Shown here: positions 24,396-34,571 of the stretch, piece by piece
Layout: each line of letters opens with the position of its first letter
Numbering within the stretch: position 1 is the first letter of the stretch
From: an uncultured Clostridia bacterium
GTDB lineage: Bacteria; Bacillota; Clostridia; Christensenellales; Pumilibacteraceae
Assembly (NCBI GenBank): GCA_947175195.1
Contig: CAMWLQ010000003.1
Span: 147,399-211,398 of the forward strand
Reading direction: 5' to 3'
DNA: 64,000 bases
Program-made: the position numbers and the translations under genes
The notes under the pieces: model-generated
Databases searched by the model: none
Seen by the model: only the letters and a program-made list of their open reading frames with translations
Told to the model about the DNA's origin: nothing

Positions 24396-27300
24396 TTAAT
24401 CTTCCTTGTCGTCGTCAAAGCTGCCGTCCGCAAACGGGTCCGCAACCTCGACCTCTTCTTCGAACAAGCTGCCGTCCTCGGCAACGTCGTCATCGTCGTC
24501 TTCGCCGTAATCGTCAAGTCCGCCAAGAATATCCGATTCCATGGAAATGTCCTCGCCTTCCGCAAACAAACTGCTGTCGTAATGCTTGGGCGTGGGCTCG
24601 GCGTCGTAAAGCACGGGATCGTCGTCCATAAGCTCTTTTATGCCGATTTCTTCTTTGTCCTCGGTGAGCACCTTGACATCGAGCGCCAAAGCCTGCAATT
24701 CCTTGATGAGAACTTTGAACGATTCGGGGATGCCCGGCTCGGACACGTCCATACCGCGAATAATGCTGTCGTACGTTTTGGATCTGCCCGCAATGTCGTC
24801 CGACTTGACGGTCATAATCTCTTGCAGCACGTTGGCTGCGCCGTACGCGTACAACGCCCAAACCTCCATCTCACCGAAACGCTGACCGCCGTTTTGCGCT
24901 TTGCCGCCGAGCGGTTGCTGCGTAACCAGCGAGTAAGGACCTGTGGAACGCGCGTGCATCTTGTCGTCGACAAGGTGGATGAGCTTGAGCATATACATAT
25001 ATCCGACCGTAGCGCGGTTTTCAAACGGCTCACCCGTTCTGCCGTCGTACATTTGGATCTTGCCGTCTACCTCGCCGTCGGGCGATACGTAGCCGTTATC
25101 TTGGAGCAGTTTTTGAATATCGGACTCGATTGCGCCGTCAAATACGGGCGTTGCAACCTTCCAACCCAACGCCTTGGCGACGAGTCCCAAGTGGACCTCG
25201 AGCACCTGACCGATGTTCATACGACTGGGAACGCCGAGCGGGTTGAGCACGATTTGCAACGGCGTGCCGTCGTCCATAAACGGCATGTCCGCCTCGGGCA
25301 AAACGCGGGAAATAACGCCCTTGTTGCCGTGACGACCTGCCATCTTATCGCCCACCGAAATCTTACGCTTTTGCGCGATATATACGCGGACGAGCTTGTT
25401 TACGCCCGGTTTCATTTCGTCGCGGTTGGCGCGTGTAAACACCTTGACGTCTACAACAATGCCGCCCTCGCCGTGCGGAACTTTAAGCGAGGTATCACGC
25501 ACCTCTCTTGCTTTGTCGCCGAATATGGCGCGCAGCAAGCGTTCCTCGGGAGTAAGGTCGGTTTCGCCCTTAGGCGTGACCTTACCTACAAGTATGTCGC
25601 CCGAATCGACCTCCGCACCTACGCGGATAATGCCGTCCTCGTCGAGGTTTTTGAGCGCCTCGGGGCTGACGTTGGGAATATCTCTTGTGATTTCCTCAGC
25701 GCCGAGCTTGGTGTCGCGCGCCTCGGTTTCGTGTTTGTTTATATGAATGGACGTGAATACGTCGTCTTTGGCAATGCGTTCGCTGATAAGTATAGCGTCC
25801 TCGTAGTTATAGCCTTCCCAGCCCATAAAGCCTACAAGCACGTTCTTACCGAGCGCAAGCTCAGCCTGCGACGTGGAATGTCCGTCGGCAAGAACTTGTC
25901 CCGCCTTGACGCGCTCGCCCTTGGCGATAATAGCGCGCTGGTTGATGCAAGTGCCTTGGTTGGAGCCGACAAACTTTTTAAGGATGTACATTTGGCGGTT
26001 GCCGTCATCCTCGTTGACGATAATGCGCTCGGCGTCTACATAGTCCACAACGCCGCTCTTGCGCGCTATTACCATAACGCCCGAGTCGTATGCAATTTTG
26101 TGCTCTATGCCCGTGCCGACAATAGGCGCCTCGGTGCGCAGCAGTGGCACTGCCTGACGCTGCATGTTCGATGCCATCAGCGCACGGTGCGAGTCGTCGT
26201 TTTCAAGGAAAGGTATAAGCGCGGTAGCAACCGAAACCATTTGGCGGGGCGACACGTCGATATAGTCGATACGGTCGCGAGATACCTCGCCTATTTGGTC
26301 GCGGTAACGCATCATTACACGCTCTTTTACAAAGTGATTGTTCTCGTCCAGCGGCTCACTGGCTTGGGCAATCATGTAACGGTCTTCCTCGTCCGCGGGC
26401 AAGTAATCGACAATGTCGGTTACTTGGTGAGTCGTCTTGTCCACCCTGCGGTACGGCGCCTCGATATAGCCGTACTGGTTGATACGCGCGTACGACGAGA
26501 GCGAGGAAATAAGACCTATATTTTGACCTTCGGGCGTTTCTATGGGACACATACGCGAATAGTGCGTGTAGTGAACGTCACGGACCTCGAAGGTAACGTG
26601 CTCACGGTTAAGACCGCCGGGACCGAGCGCGGAAAGCTTGCGGCGGTGCGTAAGCTCGGCTATGGGGTTGGTTTCGTCCATGAACTGCGAAAGCTGGGAC
26701 GATCCGAAAAACTCCTTGATAGCGCTGGATACGGGACGGATATTAATAAGCGTTTGTGCCGAAAGCTCGGATTCGGTTTGGATTTGCATACGCTCGCGCA
26801 CGACGCGTTCAAGACGCGACATACCGATGCGGAACTGGTTTTGCAACAGCTCGCCTACGCTGCGTACACGACGGTTGCCGAGGTGGTCGATATTGTCGCA
26901 CGAGCCGAAACCGCGGTGCAAGCCCATAATGTAGTTGACGGTGGAAATTACGTCCTCTACAACCAAGTGCTTGACTACAAGGTCGTCCACATGCTTGGAG
27001 CAAAGCTCGGCAAGCTTTTCACGGTTGCCGCCCGCCTCTTCCATCAGCTTTTTAAGCATAGGATAGTAGACCATTTCGTTAATGCCGATGGAAAGCGGAT
27101 CTACGTCTATATAGCCGGCAAGATCGACGTGATTGTTGCCGATTATGTTGAACTCTTTGCCGTCGTCAGCAAGCACCCAAATCTCGTTGATACCTGCGTT
27201 TTGGATTTGAACGGCAAGCTCCTCGGTAAGTACGTCCGCCGAGGTGTGCGTTTGCTTATTTTCGGCACGCGCGTAAACTACGCCGTCCTCGTCGATAATA

Positions 27301-28244
27301 TCGCGCGCAACGCGTTTGCCCGCCGCACGGTAGCGCAACGCCATCTTTTTGTTGTATTTGTATCTGCCGACGCGCGACAAGTCGTACTTGCGACGGTCGA
27401 AGAACATGCCCGAAATATACGATTTAATGGAATCGATGGTGGGAGTTTCGCCGCTCCTGAGCTTGTGGTTAAGCTCGAGCAAAGCGCGCTCCTCGGAAAG
27501 CTCATGCTTGTCGTCCTTGTCGCCGTAACGCGCGCAAGTGACCTCGATCATCGGATCGTTGTTGAAAATCTTTTTGAGCGCGTCTTCGGTGCCGAAACCG
27601 CTTTCGGTGACGGCGGACAAGCAGCTTAAAAGCACCGTTGCCAGCACCTTCTTTTGCCTATCTACGCGCACCCACAGCACGCCCGAAGGATCCTCGTCAA
27701 ACTCGAGCCACGCACCGCGCGACGGAATGTTGGTCGCACTGTAATGGGCTTGTCCCGTTTTGACGTCCTTTTGGTACGAGAAATATGCGCCGGGCGAACG
27801 AACAAGCTGGCTTATGACGACGCGTTCCGCACCGTTGATGATGAACGAGCCCGTAGGCGTCATGCGCGGCATATCGCCCATATACACTTCGGAACGGGTG
27901 CTTTCGTCAGTTTCGATGTTGTGAAGTCTCACCTTAACATAGAGCGGCACGGCGAAAGTAGCGTCGCGGTCCTTACACTCTTTTTCGGTGTAGTTGCGCT
28001 TTTGGTTGCTGCCGTCGCGGTAACCCAGCGAGTAATCCTCAAAGTACAAAGCGACACGCCCCGAATAATCGGTAATGGGCGAAACGTCGCGCAAAACCTC
28101 ACGAATGCCATTGTCGACAAAATCGTAGTAGGATTTCTTTTGCACTTCGACTAAATCCGGCATATCGATGGCCTCGTGGATTTGCGCGAAACTCATGCGT
28201 TCGGTATTGCCGTATTTAACCTTTGAAATTTTTCTTTCAGCCAT
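24396..28244 (-). CDS. rpoB: DNA-directed RNA polymerase beta subunit
   Basis: The protein has 1282 residues. The rifampicin-pocket region reads [34 protein letters not shown], with the usual Asp, His, Arg and Ser positions seen in sensitive enzymes. The [52 protein letters not shown] and [25 protein letters not shown] blocks are intact. The C terminus carries an acidic extension (...[21 protein letters not shown]...) beyond the usual end. The gene is preceded by a ~200-nt leader and not by rplJ-rplL. Confidence 0.99.
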   Translation of the reverse strand: MAERKISKVKYGNTERMSFAQIHEAIDMPDLVEVQKKSYYDFVDNGIREVLRDVSPITDYSGRVALYFEDYSLGYRDGSNQKRNYTEKECKDRDATFAVPLYVKVRLHNIETDESTRSEVYMGDMPRMTPTGSFIINGAERVVISQLVRSPGAYFSYQKDVKTGQAHYSATNIPSRGAWLEFDEDPSGVLWVRVDRQKKVLATVLLSCLSAVTESGFGTEDALKKIFNNDPMIEVTCARYGDKDDKHELSEERALLELNHKLRSGETPTIDSIKSYISGMFFDRRKYDLSRVGRYKYNKKMALRYRAAGKRVARDIIDEDGVVYARAENKQTHTSADVLTEELAVQIQNAGINEIWVLADDGKEFNIIGNNHVDLAGYIDVDPLSIGINEMVYYPMLKKLMEEAGGNREKLAELCSKHVDDLVVKHLVVEDVISTVNYIMGLHRGFGSCDNIDHLGNRRVRSVGELLQNQFRIGMSRLERVVRERMQIQTESELSAQTLINIRPVSSAIKEFFGSSQLSQFMDETNPIAELTHRRKLSALGPGGLNREHVTFEVRDVHYTHYSRMCPIETPEGQNIGLISSLSSYARINQYGYIEAPYRRVDKTTHQVTDIVDYLPADEEDRYMIAQASEPLDENNHFVKERVMMRYRDQIGEVSRDRIDYIDVSPRQMVSVATALIPFLENDDSHRALMASNMQRQAVPLLRTEAPIVGTGIEHKIAYDSGVMVIARKSGVVDYVDAERIIVNEDDGNRQMYILKKFVGSNQGTCINQRAIIAKGERVKAGQVLADGHSTSQAELALGKNVLVGFMGWEGYNYEDAILISERIAKDDVFTSIHINKHETEARDTKLGAEEITRDIPNVSPEALKNLDEDGIIRVGAEVDSGDILVGKVTPKGETDLTPEERLLRAIFGDKAREVRDTSLKVPHGEGGIVVDVKVFTRANRDEMKPGVNKLVRVYIAQKRKISVGDKMAGRHGNKGVISRVLPEADMPFMDDGTPLQIVLNPLGVPSRMNIGQVLEVHLGLVAKALGWKVATPVFDGAIESDIQKLLQDNGYVSPDGEVDGKIQMYDGRTGEPFENRATVGYMYMLKLIHLVDDKMHARSTGPYSLVTQQPLGGKAQNGGQRFGEMEVWALYAYGAANVLQEIMTVKSDDIAGRSKTYDSIIRGMDVSEPGIPESFKVLIKELQALALDVKVLTEDKEEIGIKELMDDDPVLYDAEPTPKHYDSSLFAEGEDISMESDILGGLDDYGEDDDDDVAEDGSLFEEEVEVADPFADGSFDDDKED

Positions 28245-28300
28245 ACAAACTCCTAAAAAGGTTATTTCTCATTCCAACTGCGCAAAGATGTATCATATAC

Positions 28301-28341
28301 AAAAAAGCGCACGAAAGCGGAGTAGGTCTTGCCTACACCGC
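28301..28341 (-). promoter_or_regulatory. Hairpin in the rpoB leader, possible attenuator
   Basis: In the leader RNA, GCGG.GTAGG pairs with CCTAC.CCGC around a 5-nt loop, and TTTCGTGCGCTTTTTT follows. This resembles a terminator, but 10 nt separate the stem from the T run. The rest of 28245-28582 holds a promoter candidate, AT-rich sequence and the pulA terminator; I see no gene. Confidence 0.45.
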
Positions 28342-28442
28342 AAAAATGTTATTTCAGTAAAGGAACTATGATTGCCAATCGCCGCTCTCTTTATTGGTTT
28401 ATTACGCCATATGCCCAAAACGGGACACTAAGGCATTTTCTA

Positions 28443-28471
28443 AGTTTATCATACGCTGTCAAATATGTCAA
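28443..28471 (-). promoter_or_regulatory. Probable promoter of rpoB-rpoC
   Basis: TTGACA with a 17-nt spacer and a weak TAAACT. A second TTGACA lies 9 nt further downstream. Confidence 0.4.
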
Positions 28472-28526
28472 ACAAAATAATATGATATTTTTAAAATATT
28501 TTTAAATAATCTCTACTTTTATTAAA

Positions 28527-28559
28527 AAGGAAAAGAGCGGCACGTTAATGCCGCTCTTT
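28527..28559 (-). terminator. Terminator after pulA (end of mal operon)
   Basis: A perfect 11-bp stem AAAGAGCGGCA/TGCCGCTCTTT is followed by TTCCTTTTT on the minus strand. Confidence 0.85.
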
Positions 28560-28582
28560 GGATTTACTTTTACCCTACTCGA

Positions 28583-31500
28583 TTACTCGTTTTCCGAGTT
28601 TTCCGTCGGAGCGGTTTCTTCCGCTGCGGGCTGCTCGGTTTCGGGCTGCTGCTCGGGTTGTTCGGGCTCATCGGACTTTTCGGGTTCGTTGTTATTTTCC
28701 GTCTCGTCCTTTCCGTTGCCCTTCTTTTTCTTGCTGTACATTACGCCGAACACAGCGCCGCCGGCAATGAGTACCGCTACGGGAATGCCGATGCCAAGTC
28801 CGAGCGCAAGACCGAGATTGCCGTCATCGTCATCATCGGCGTCGGACGTGGAGCTCTGCCATTTTTCCACGGTGCTTTCTTTAAGCTCGGCAACCATAAC
28901 GACTGCGGAGTACGCACCAACCTTAAAGCTGCTGCCCGAGAATGTGGAAAGCGCCTCGCTCGCGTTGGCTTTGTCGCCGTTTACGTACACGCTGTACTTG
29001 CCGTTGGGAACTTTGACCGTTTTGGCGGCGTCATTCATATTGAACAGTACAACAGCGTAGTTGTCGGACGCAGGGTCTTTTACAGCATAGCTTGCAATGC
29101 CGTCTTCCGTGTTATTGTCGCGTATAAACAAATTGGCTTTGATTTGCGCGGTGGTGGTAAGATGGAATTGCGGGAAGGTCTTCTTTATGGCAATAAGCTC
29201 TTTATAGAAATCGACCATTGCCTTGTTGTCGGTAGCAAGCTGCCAATCGATAGCGTTTACCGAGTCGGGCGACATATAAGAGTTGCCGGAGAAGAAATAA
29301 GTTTCATCAGTGAGATATGCCGCAGCGTTGTTGCTGTAATCATTCGTCTCGGTTGTGGGCTTACTGCGCAGCATTTCCTCGCCTGCGAGCATGAACGCGG
29401 CGCCTTGGCTGGTAAGCACAGACGTAGCCGCTACTCTATTCATAGCCTGCAACGTAGCCTTATCGGCATTTACCGACGCATTAAGTTTATCCCAAAGCGA
29501 CGAATTATCGTGGCATGAAACATAGTTGATATTTTGCACGGGCGAGCCTGCAAAGGACGACTTGCTAATCGAGCTGTAATACACACCGCTGAGCGCGTTG
29601 GTAGCGCCCGCAGCGCCTACATATACGGCTGCGTCCATGCCGGCTTTACCGGATGCATAACCGGTGTCGAGAACGTCGAACACGCTGCCTTTGAGCGCAT
29701 CACGAATAACGTCGTCAAAGTAAGCGATATTGGGCGTCTTTTTGGCGTTGGCGATAAGCGCCGCCTTAGTGCCGGTCAAGCCTGATGTGCCGCCCGTCCA
29801 GCCTTCGCCGTAAATGATTACGTCTTTGTTGATTTCCTCAAGCGTGTCGTAGATTTCATTCATTGTATCAATGTCGTGCAAGCCCATAAGGTCGAAACGG
29901 AAACCGTCGATTTTGTATTCTTCCATCCAGTATTTGCACGAATCGACCATGAATCTATGGAACATATAGCGATCGGACGCGGTTTCGTTGCCGCAGCCGG
30001 AGCCGTTGTACAAATTACCGCTATTGTCGCGGCGGAAATAGTAGCCGGGCATAAGCTGCTCGAAATTGGATTCGTCGGCGCCGCTGACATGGTTGTAAAC
30101 GACGTCCATAACGACCTGAATACCGGCGTTGTGCAACGCCATAATCATTTGTTTCATTTCGTTTACGCGCAACTCGCCTTTGGACGGATTGGACGAATAC
30201 GAGCCCTCAGGCATATTGTAGTTGAGCGGATCGTAGCCCCAGTTGTACTGTCTGGGCAAATCCTCGTAGTCGGACTGATACGTCGCCTGGGTAAAGCTTT
30301 CGTCAACCGACGCAAAGTCGAACAACGGCTGGAAATGCACCTGCGTAACTCCGAGCGACTTAAGGTAGTCGAGCGGGGTCATTTTGTTGCCGTTTGCATC
30401 GGACGCCGTTTCGGTAAGACCGAGGAACTTGCCGCGGTTAGCCGCGCTGACGCCCGAATTCTCGTTGATGGTAAGGTCGCGGAGCTGAGCCTCCCAAATA
30501 ACGGCTTGCGCAAGGTTGTTTGCGGTAGTGCCGTAATCGGGTATTTTGTGCTTGGTGCTGTCGTTCCAGCCCTCGGGGTCGGTGGAATCGAGGTCGAGTA
30601 TTTGACCGCGCAAGCCGTTTTTGCCGCCGCTGCGCGCATACGGATCGACAACCTCCGAAACCTTGCCGCCGTTTGTAACCTTGTAGGTGTAATACATTTT
30701 GTTAAGATTGCCGCTGACAGTTGCAGTCCACTCGCCCTTCGTGCCCTTAGTCATAGGGTACTCGGTGGCGTCGCCGCCCTCGCCTAAGTCGTAAATTGCA
30801 ACCTTGACTTCGGTAGCCACAGGCGCCCAAACGGTGAAATCCGTTTTGTCCTGCGTCCAGCGTGCGCCAAGCTCGCCTTCGTAATTATACTTTTCGCCAA
30901 ATGCGGCATTATCGTACAAGGAATAGATATTTACCTTGCGTGTCGGATAGTTCTTTTCGGGATCGAACTCGCCGCTTTCCGGCTCGTCGCAAACAGTATA
31001 TGTGCCGTTGTAGTCGACCTCAAAATCAGCGCCGAGATCGAACACGATATACGAGCTGTTGTCCGGTCTGAAATTGACGCCCTCTTTGTACGTTTCGCCG
31101 TCAGCCATAGGTCCTACGGTAGCCAAAACGTTGTCGTCCGCGTCCTTAAGCTTAAAGAGCGAGGCAGCGGTAGCCGTCTTGTTGAACACGGCACGCACCT
31201 TGGTGGGGCTTTGGAAATACGCCGCGGTTACTCTGAGTATAACTTTGTGATTCATAGCGTCCTCCGCATTGGTATAACGCTCGTCAATGTTGTCAGCCAT
31301 ATAGATAGTGGCTTTGCCGTCCTCGTCGAATTCATCGGCGGGTACTTTAATATCGGCGTCTACCGCCTTTTGCGCCCACGCATTGCCTGCCTCGGAACGT
31401 CTTACTATAAAGCCGATTGCAAAATCATCGGGTGTGATTCCGGTCATTGTTACCTTGAAGGTAATCCATGTCTTGCCTTCAATGACAGTAGTGGTAGGGT

Positions 31501-31783
31501 CATACTGCGCGCCGTCCGCGCCGGGCGCCCATGCCCAAAGGTTCCAGCCTTCGTAGTTTTCGTTTTTGCGGAAATAGTTGAGCGTAAGCTCATAGTCACC
31601 GTCCGCACTTGTAGATACGGTGGGCTGTTTGTCGGAATCGTACTCGCCGGTGCTTACCTCGGCGGACGCCTTGCGACTCCCTAAAAGCCCAAGCGGCATG
31701 GCTATAATGGCGATTGCCGCAGCCAGCACGAGTAGCGCAAACTGTTTTATCCTGAGTGCGCTTGTTTTGATAAAGTTTTTCAT
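28583..31783 (-). CDS. pulA: Secreted, membrane-anchored type I pullulanase
   Basis: The 1066-residue protein has a signal peptide (1-~40), a CBM41-like module (LTLNYFRKNENYEGWNLWAWAPG), beta-sandwich modules, a CBM48-like region (KTDFTVWAPVATEVKVAIYD), and a GH13_14 catalytic barrel: VVMDVVYNHV, GFRFDLMGLHD (nucleophile Asp), IIYGEGWTGG (acid Glu), NYVSCHDN. It cleaves alpha-1,6 branches of pullulan/glycogen/amylopectin outside the cell. The C terminus has a TM helix (~990-1015), KKKK, and then an unusual ~45-residue acidic Pro/Glu-rich tail that should lie in the cytoplasm. It is the last gene of the mal operon, 53 nt after the GH13 gene. Confidence 0.93.
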   Translation of the reverse strand: MKNFIKTSALRIKQFALLVLAAAIAIIAMPLGLLGSRKASAEVSTGEYDSDKQPTVSTSADGDYELTLNYFRKNENYEGWNLWAWAPGADGAQYDPTTTVIEGKTWITFKVTMTGITPDDFAIGFIVRRSEAGNAWAQKAVDADIKVPADEFDEDGKATIYMADNIDERYTNAEDAMNHKVILRVTAAYFQSPTKVRAVFNKTATAASLFKLKDADDNVLATVGPMADGETYKEGVNFRPDNSSYIVFDLGADFEVDYNGTYTVCDEPESGEFDPEKNYPTRKVNIYSLYDNAAFGEKYNYEGELGARWTQDKTDFTVWAPVATEVKVAIYDLGEGGDATEYPMTKGTKGEWTATVSGNLNKMYYTYKVTNGGKVSEVVDPYARSGGKNGLRGQILDLDSTDPEGWNDSTKHKIPDYGTTANNLAQAVIWEAQLRDLTINENSGVSAANRGKFLGLTETASDANGNKMTPLDYLKSLGVTQVHFQPLFDFASVDESFTQATYQSDYEDLPRQYNWGYDPLNYNMPEGSYSSNPSKGELRVNEMKQMIMALHNAGIQVVMDVVYNHVSGADESNFEQLMPGYYFRRDNSGNLYNGSGCGNETASDRYMFHRFMVDSCKYWMEEYKIDGFRFDLMGLHDIDTMNEIYDTLEEINKDVIIYGEGWTGGTSGLTGTKAALIANAKKTPNIAYFDDVIRDALKGSVFDVLDTGYASGKAGMDAAVYVGAAGATNALSGVYYSSISKSSFAGSPVQNINYVSCHDNSSLWDKLNASVNADKATLQAMNRVAATSVLTSQGAAFMLAGEEMLRSKPTTETNDYSNNAAAYLTDETYFFSGNSYMSPDSVNAIDWQLATDNKAMVDFYKELIAIKKTFPQFHLTTTAQIKANLFIRDNNTEDGIASYAVKDPASDNYAVVLFNMNDAAKTVKVPNGKYSVYVNGDKANASEALSTFSGSSFKVGAYSAVVMVAELKESTVEKWQSSTSDADDDDDGNLGLALGLGIGIPVAVLIAGGAVFGVMYSKKKKGNGKDETENNNEPEKSDEPEQPEQQPETEQPAAEETAPTENSENE

Positions 31784-31836
31784 ATATCCTCCTATTAATA
31801 TATTACAAAGTGATTATTTTCACTCAACAGTGCCAG

Positions 31837-33579
31837 TTACTTTTTGAGTACGGCAACGCCGCCGCCCGATAATGTGAGTGTGTTTTCGGAATTGAGCAAA
31901 ACGTCGCCGCCGTTGGCCTTTAACTGCCCGACGATTTTGTAGCCCTTGAATTCCGAGGAAAGATTGAACGAAACAGTGCTACCGCTCACGTTTTGCGCAA
32001 TAAGCACTTGGCGGTCGCCCCAAGTGAGCGTGTACACTACTATCTTAAGATTCTTTGAATTTTCCTCGTCCGGATCGTCCTCGAAATCGGACTGCTTTTT
32101 GAGCTTGTTGTTTTTGCCGATAGCGTACGCCGTCATCGTGCCGCGCCCGATTTCGGGGAAACGGTTGCGCAGCTTGATTGCGTCGCGGTAATACGACCAC
32201 ACCGAGCCCGACTTGTTGCGTTGGCTCTTGAGCGTGCCGAGCGGCTGCTTGCCGCTGTAATCCGCGCCGGGCGGCTCCTCTATTCCGTCCCGCTTATCAC
32301 CCCAATTAAAGGGCAAACGCTTGCTGGGATCTTCGCCGCTGCCTGCAGCGCCTATTTCCTCGCCGTAATAAATGTACGGGTTGCCTGGCATAAGCAGGTA
32401 CAGTCCCGCCGTCTTTTTAATCTTGGTAGCGTTGTATCCGAGCAAGCCACTGATGCGGTCTTGGTCGTGGTTGGACAAAACGTTGGCAAGCAGTGCCGTG
32501 TCGCTGTCCGCCGCATCGCGTGCGTCGGCTTGCAGCTCCTCAACGTCCGCAGCCAATCCCCAGCCGCCACGCGAGGAGTAGCCGTTGACTACGCCCGCGT
32601 ATCCGTAATCGGATGTTGTGGACAGTGAAAAGTTAAAGTTGGTCATGCCTGTTTCGTAGAACGCGGTAGACACAATGCCGGACATTTCCAGCACCTCGCC
32701 TACGTTGTAGCAATAACGGTCTATACTGTCGTCAGCCCAGCCCTGCTCGGCAGCCACCTCGGCGCCCTTGGTATTGCAATAATCGTTAAACCAAGTCCAA
32801 AATTCCTTGTTATCCGCACCAAACGAAACGCTGTTGGCGCATGCCCAAGGCACGGCGTCCAAGCGGAATGACTTGATGCCTAATTCCAACCAATAATCTA
32901 CTATATCCTTTATCTCGTCGCGCACCGACTGATTTTGCAAGTTCAAGTCGGGCATATTGTTGTTGAAATTGCCGAGATACCAATAATCGGTATTTTGCAC
33001 CTTGTGCCAAGTGCCGGTATTGGGTTTGTCCGATTCGTGAACAAACACGTATTTGGACATATCCTCGCTGTCCGGCTCCTCGCCGTTGCGTGCAGCCGCA
33101 AGCGCAGCCTCAAACCACGGATGCTCGTCGGAGGTGTGATTAAGCACCAAATCCATTTGCAGCCAAATGTCGCGCTTGTTGCATTCCTCGACAAGCTCTT
33201 TAAAGTCTTCCAACGTGCCGTACTCGTCGTCTATATCGTAGTAGTCAACCACGTCGTACTTGTGGTAGGACGACGCCTTGTTTATAGGCATCATCCAAAT
33301 ACCGTTTATGCCGAGATCGGAATCCGTTTTTTCGTTGCCGTCGTTAAGATAATCCAAATTATCTATAAGTCCGCGCAAATCACCGATGCCATCGCCGTCG
33401 CCGTCGGCAAACGAGCGCACAAACACCTCGTAATATGTGCGGCAATAATCTTGCGGAATGTCATAGGCGCTTTTCATATCGCCTACAATATTCTCATCAC
33501 CGCAAGCTATGCTCGATATTCCGAATGAGCACGCCAATGCGATTGCCGCCACCGATGATAATATTTTTTTGTTTTTCAT
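31837..33579 (-). CDS. GH13 alpha-amylase family lipoprotein
   Basis: The 580-residue protein starts with a lipoprotein signal (MKNKKILSSVAAIALACSFG, lipobox SIAC). GH13 motifs follow: YYEVFVRSFADGDGDGIGDL, MDLVLNHTSDEHPWF, IKSFRLDAVPW (nucleophile Asp), GEVLEM (acid/base Glu) and LSNHDQDR (third Asp). The closest subfamilies are oligosaccharide-acting alpha-amylases/glucosidases. Acting at the membrane outer face beside the MalEFG importer, it probably trims maltodextrins before uptake. A C-terminal beta domain closes the protein. Confidence 0.9.
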   Translation of the reverse strand: MKNKKILSSVAAIALACSFGISSIACGDENIVGDMKSAYDIPQDYCRTYYEVFVRSFADGDGDGIGDLRGLIDNLDYLNDGNEKTDSDLGINGIWMMPINKASSYHKYDVVDYYDIDDEYGTLEDFKELVEECNKRDIWLQMDLVLNHTSDEHPWFEAALAAARNGEEPDSEDMSKYVFVHESDKPNTGTWHKVQNTDYWYLGNFNNNMPDLNLQNQSVRDEIKDIVDYWLELGIKSFRLDAVPWACANSVSFGADNKEFWTWFNDYCNTKGAEVAAEQGWADDSIDRYCYNVGEVLEMSGIVSTAFYETGMTNFNFSLSTTSDYGYAGVVNGYSSRGGWGLAADVEELQADARDAADSDTALLANVLSNHDQDRISGLLGYNATKIKKTAGLYLLMPGNPYIYYGEEIGAAGSGEDPSKRLPFNWGDKRDGIEEPPGADYSGKQPLGTLKSQRNKSGSVWSYYRDAIKLRNRFPEIGRGTMTAYAIGKNNKLKKQSDFEDDPDEENSKNLKIVVYTLTWGDRQVLIAQNVSGSTVSFNLSSEFKGYKIVGQLKANGGDVLLNSENTLTLSGGGVAVLKK

Positions 33580-33618
33580 TGCTCTAACCCTAAAGATTAA
33601 TTAGTAATTGGTATATCA

Positions 33619-33655
33619 CGACAAAACAGCATACGCTATTACACGTATGCTGTTT
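33619..33655 (-). terminator. Hairpin terminator/attenuator between malG and the GH13 gene
   Basis: A perfect 12-bp stem AAACAGCATACG/CGTATGCTGTTT is followed by TTG. The next gene has no obvious promoter, so this probably sets lower expression of the downstream hydrolases. Confidence 0.7.
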
Positions 33656-33668
33656 GCGTGAATAATGC

Positions 33669-34571
33669 TTAGCCTTTTGCCGCGCCGCCGGTAATGCCGG
33701 TGACGTAGAACTTTTGCATAACGAGGAACAGTATAACAATAGGTACCGAAATAAGCACGCCGCCCGCGCAGAAACGCGCAAAGTAGCCGCTGACCAGCTC
33801 GCGGTCCGCAATCCATGCACGAATACCTACCGCAACCGTCTTTTTGGTTGTATCGCTGATAAATACGCTCGCCATAATGTAGTCGCACCACGGGCTGATA
33901 AACGACGTCAGTATGGTGTAAACTATAATCGGCTTACTAAGCGGAATTATCATCGTCCAGAATATACGGTTTTTGGTAGCGCCGTCTATGCGCGCCGCCT
34001 CGTCAATCGCTAATGGCACTGTATCGAAGAAACCCTTGACAATGTAGTAGCCTGTGCCCGACGCCAGCGAGTACGCAAGCGTAAGTCCCACAAGACTGTC
34101 CGTCAAATTGAACTGCTTGAAGATATAGTACAAGGCTATCATCGAAAGGAAACCGGGGAACAAGCCCAATATGAGCGCTATGTTCATCAGCTTTTTGCGC
34201 GAGTTGAATTTAAGCCGCGAAAGTGCGTACGATACCATAAGCACAAACAACGTGGTTATTACGCACGAGCCGAGAGCAACGCCGAATGTGTTGAGCAACC
34301 ACGTGCCATAAGGATGGTTTTTGTAGTCGGCAACATATTTTCCCGTCACTACGTCGAGCTTGCCCGGGCCGCCGGGGAACAAGTTGCGGAAGTTGGTCCA
34401 TGTCCATTCGGCAGGGAATACCAAACCACCCGCTTTGCTTGCACTTGTTTCCACGTCGAATGCGCGGGAAATCATCCAGAATAACGGGAACAGCCAAATA
34501 ACAACCATGACCGCAAGGACGATATAAATAATCGAATCCGTAAGAATACGCTTTGATCTTAATCCTATCAT
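33669..34571 (-). CDS. malG: Maltodextrin ABC transporter permease MalG
   Basis: The 300-residue protein has six hydrophobic segments and the MalG/CUT1 EAA loop DEAARIDGATKNRIFWTMIIPLSKPI, which docks the ATPase. A periplasm-equivalent loop follows TM1, as in MalG. It is the partner of MalF, overlapping it by ATGA. No MalK-type ATPase is in this window; a shared MsmX-like ATPase encoded elsewhere is likely, as in other Firmicutes. Confidence 0.93.
   Translation of the reverse strand: MIGLRSKRILTDSIIYIVLAVMVVIWLFPLFWMISRAFDVETSASKAGGLVFPAEWTWTNFRNLFPGGPGKLDVVTGKYVADYKNHPYGTWLLNTFGVALGSCVITTLFVLMVSYALSRLKFNSRKKLMNIALILGLFPGFLSMIALYYIFKQFNLTDSLVGLTLAYSLASGTGYYIVKGFFDTVPLAIDEAARIDGATKNRIFWTMIIPLSKPIIVYTILTSFISPWCDYIMASVFISDTTKKTVAVGIRAWIADRELVSGYFARFCAGGVLISVPIVILFLVMQKFYVTGITGGAAKG

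Noticed and set aside
24582-27629. 1015-residue plus-strand ORF
   Set aside because: It is the complement of rpoB. Codon choice in the sense gene avoids triplets that make stops on the other strand. The translation has no family features.
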